Assembly: GCA_026394195.1 (NCBI GenBank)
Contig: JAPKYS010000013.1
Coordinates: forward strand, 163,760 to 227,759
Length of the DNA stretch: 64,000 bases
From: a bacterium
GTDB lineage: Bacteria; Electryoneota; B3-LCP
Reading direction: 5' to 3'
Part shown: in pieces, positions 62,412 through 64,000 of the stretch
How positions within the stretch are numbered: the first letter of the stretch is position 1
Layout of the letters: each line of letters opens with the position of its first letter
Made by a program: the position numbers and the translations under genes
Notes under the pieces: generated by a model
The model's input: the letters and a program-made list of their open reading frames with translations, nothing else
Databases searched by the model: none
Told to the model about the DNA's origin: nothing

Positions 62412-62453
62412 GGGCGTTCATAATCGGATGAGATGTTTTTAGTCCCCAAGGCG

Positions 62454-64000
62454 CTAACTTCTCCCGAAACGGCGCTCCAATTCACCCAGAGTCAGTTGCA
62501 TTAGAGTAGGCCGCCCGTGCGGACAGGTGAAGGGGAATTGAGCTGCGAACAACTGATCGATCAAACCGTTCATTTCTGCCAAGGTGAGGGATTGTCCGAA
62601 TTTGATCGCAGCGCGGCAGGCGAACGCGGCAGCCACCTGCTCTTGCCCCGGCTGCTTCATTTCGCCGCGTTCCTGCAATTCATCTAAAATATCCTTGATA
62701 ATCTCTTCTGATGCTCCGTCACGGATGCCTGCCGGTAATGCCTCAAGGACAAAACTCCTTTCACCGAAAACGCGCAGAGTAATTCCAAGCTTCTGAAGAT
62801 AGTCCAGTACTTCCCGCAACCTGACAGCAGATTCGACGTCAAACTCCATGATTTTGGGGAAGAGAAGCTGCTGGCTGGGAAGCTGTTCATCAACCAGAGC
62901 TTTTAAAGCGCGCTCATAAAGGACGCGTTCGTGAGCGGCGTGCTGATCAATAATGGCGATGCCGCCTTTGATCTCTGTCAAGATATATCGCTGATGAAAT
63001 TGATAAACTTGAGCTCGGTCACTGATCGAATTGCTATTTTCCCGCGAGTCCGGGCTTTGATCGGCAGCAGGATCAACTGGAGGAGTAAAGACAAGTCGAT
63101 AGGCTTCACCCGAAGCGATTGGTTCGTTACTATAGTTGTGCCCGGAAGTCGAAGAATGAAATTTTCTCTGGGCGAATTGCACTGCAATAGCTCCCAGATC
63201 GTTTTTAGTTGCAGCGGTGATCTCTCCGGTACGGTCATCGAACTTCTCACCGGAGCGCAATTGCATACTGGAGAATGCTTTCAATCCAGCTTGCTGCAGC
63301 GTATCCGCGACGGCTTGCTGGATAAAACCGTAGATTTCGCTCTCCTTGCGAAATTTAATCTCAGTTTTGGCCGGGTGAACGTTGACGTCAACGTCCTGCG
63401 GAGCGATCTGGAGGTATAGAGCGTAAAATGGAAATTTTCCCTCTTCTAAAAGAGGACCATACGCTGCATTTACGGCGTGACCGAGCAGCCGATTCGCTAC
63501 CCAGCGGCGGTTGACGTAGAGATACTGATCTGTGCGGGAGCGGCGGGCTAATTCCGGTGAGCCGATATAACCGGTGAGAGACAATCTTTCACCGACAGAC
63601 TGCAAGGGGAATATGCGGGAAGAGAAATCCTGGTTGAAGACTGCGCAAATGCGCGATTCCTGGGACTCAATGGGCAGGCGATAAAGATTTCGGTCATCCA
63701 TCGAGATCGACCAGCGCATTTCCGGGTAGGCGATGGCATAGCGCTTGAAGACATTAATCAAATGACCGTTTTCAACTTCGCGTGATTTAAGGAATTTCTT
63801 GCGGACAGGAGTGTTGAAGAAAAGGTCGCGAATCAGCAGAGTGGATCCTTCAGGGCAGCCGACTTCGTCACAACTTTCCCTGCGTCCACCCGTTAGTCGG
63901 AGTCGAAATCCGGACAGACGCCCTTTTACCCGGCTGATGGCTTCAATGCGGGAAACCGAGGCGATGGCGGCGAGAGCCTCACCGCGAAATCCCAAAGTAG
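62454..64000 (-). CDS. mutL: DNA mismatch repair protein MutL, C-terminal part (5' end beyond window)
   Basis: The frame enters from the window edge at the MutL motif TLGFRGEALAAIASVS, so about 95 N-terminal residues, including the first ATPase motifs, lie outside. The visible part has the rest of the GHKL ATPase and transducer domain (GSTLLIRDLFFNTPVRKKFL; NVHPAKTEIKF), a variable linker, and the C-terminal dimerisation domain. It carries the endonuclease motif DQHAAHERVLYE together with ACRAAIKFG and CPHGRPT. These mark a MutL with intrinsic nicking activity, as in bacteria without MutH. The TTG at 63995 is a leucine codon of TLGFRG and not the real start. Confidence 0.96.
   Translation of the reverse strand, partial: TLGFRGEALAAIASVSRIEAISRVKGRLSGFRLRLTGGRRESCDEVGCPEGSTLLIRDLFFNTPVRKKFLKSREVENGHLINVFKRYAIAYPEMRWSISMDDRNLYRLPIESQESRICAVFNQDFSSRIFPLQSVGERLSLTGYIGSPELARRSRTDQYLYVNRRWVANRLLGHAVNAAYGPLLEEGKFPFYALYLQIAPQDVDVNVHPAKTEIKFRKESEIYGFIQQAVADTLQQAGLKAFSSMQLRSGEKFDDRTGEITAATKNDLGAIAVQFAQRKFHSSTSGHNYSNEPIASGEAYRLVFTPPVDPAADQSPDSRENSNSISDRAQVYQFHQRYILTEIKGGIAIIDQHAAHERVLYERALKALVDEQLPSQQLLFPKIMEFDVESAVRLREVLDYLQKLGITLRVFGERSFVLEALPAGIRDGASEEIIKDILDELQERGEMKQPGQEQVAAAFACRAAIKFGQSLTLAEMNGLIDQLFAAQFPFTCPHGRPTLMQLTLGELERRFGRS

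Overview
The window reads as one contiguous chromosomal segment of a Gram-negative bacterium. Large secreted proteins ending in a Por/type IX-like (FlgD-fold) sorting domain sit beside TTGACA-type sigma-70 promoters, an LpxL-type lipid A acyltransferase, outer-membrane barrels and two-component/sigma-54 regulation. This combination points to the FCB superphylum or a neighbouring candidate phylum (Calditrichaeota, Zixibacteria or KSB1-like). That placement is inference from gene content; no rRNA gene is present to test it.

Layout. 1-252: 5' end of a secreted beta-helix protein (minus strand). 620-3319: smpB-tyrS-polyprenyl synthase. 3680-7625 (minus): a two-component block with a receiver-kinase hybrid, an NtrC-type sigma-54 activator and a kinase with a pseudo-receiver. 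The hybrid gene has a good sigma-54 promoter. 7878-10942: ROK glucokinase plus GH57 glucanotransferase/amylase. 10934-13168 (minus): membrane protein with a spermidine-synthase-like domain. 13440-15586: UbiA-type prenyl/phosphoribosyl transferase and a DUF362 protein. 15689-19508: riboflavin operon ribD-ribE-ribBA-ribH behind an FMN riboswitch with its own terminator. The same strand continues tightly to 31353: a propeller exoprotein, recN, murA, a permease fused to an SPFH protein followed by two more SPFH proteins, mutY, a DprA-like gene and a small outer-membrane protein, then tRNA-Leu. 31557-33191 (minus): O-methyltransferase and a hemerythrin/PAS protein. 33406-35450: MacB/LolCDE-like ABC exporter pair.

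35616-47671 (minus) is an accessory exoprotein island. It holds four large secreted proteins (an eight-bladed SBBP propeller, a 1017-residue repeat protein, a subtilisin-like protease, and a beta-helix/fibronectin-type protein interrupted by an in-frame UGA) and one TrmB-like regulator. The four genes share near-identical 3' ends, including the sorting domain, a heptameric linker and a GGGCGA hairpin. The regulator gene, the interrupted beta-helix gene and the partial beta-helix gene at position 1 share the same promoter architecture, TTGACT-17-TATAAT/TATATT followed by a CCCC-N3-GGGG palindrome. This suggests one small regulon.

48197-55396: secreted protein, FecR-domain protein, outer-membrane protein, CHASE2 adenylate cyclase and LpxL-type acyltransferase, probably one transcription unit. 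55509-58682 (minus): Ig-like repeat lipoprotein. 58905-64000 (minus): polyferredoxin, Tat-exported DUF362 protein, miaA and the C-terminal part of mutL (cut by the window edge).

The strongest candidates for something new are the permease-SPFH fusion operon (24858-28818) and the shared promoter/palindrome regulon of the exoprotein genes. The cassette-like 3' ends of the exoprotein genes come next.
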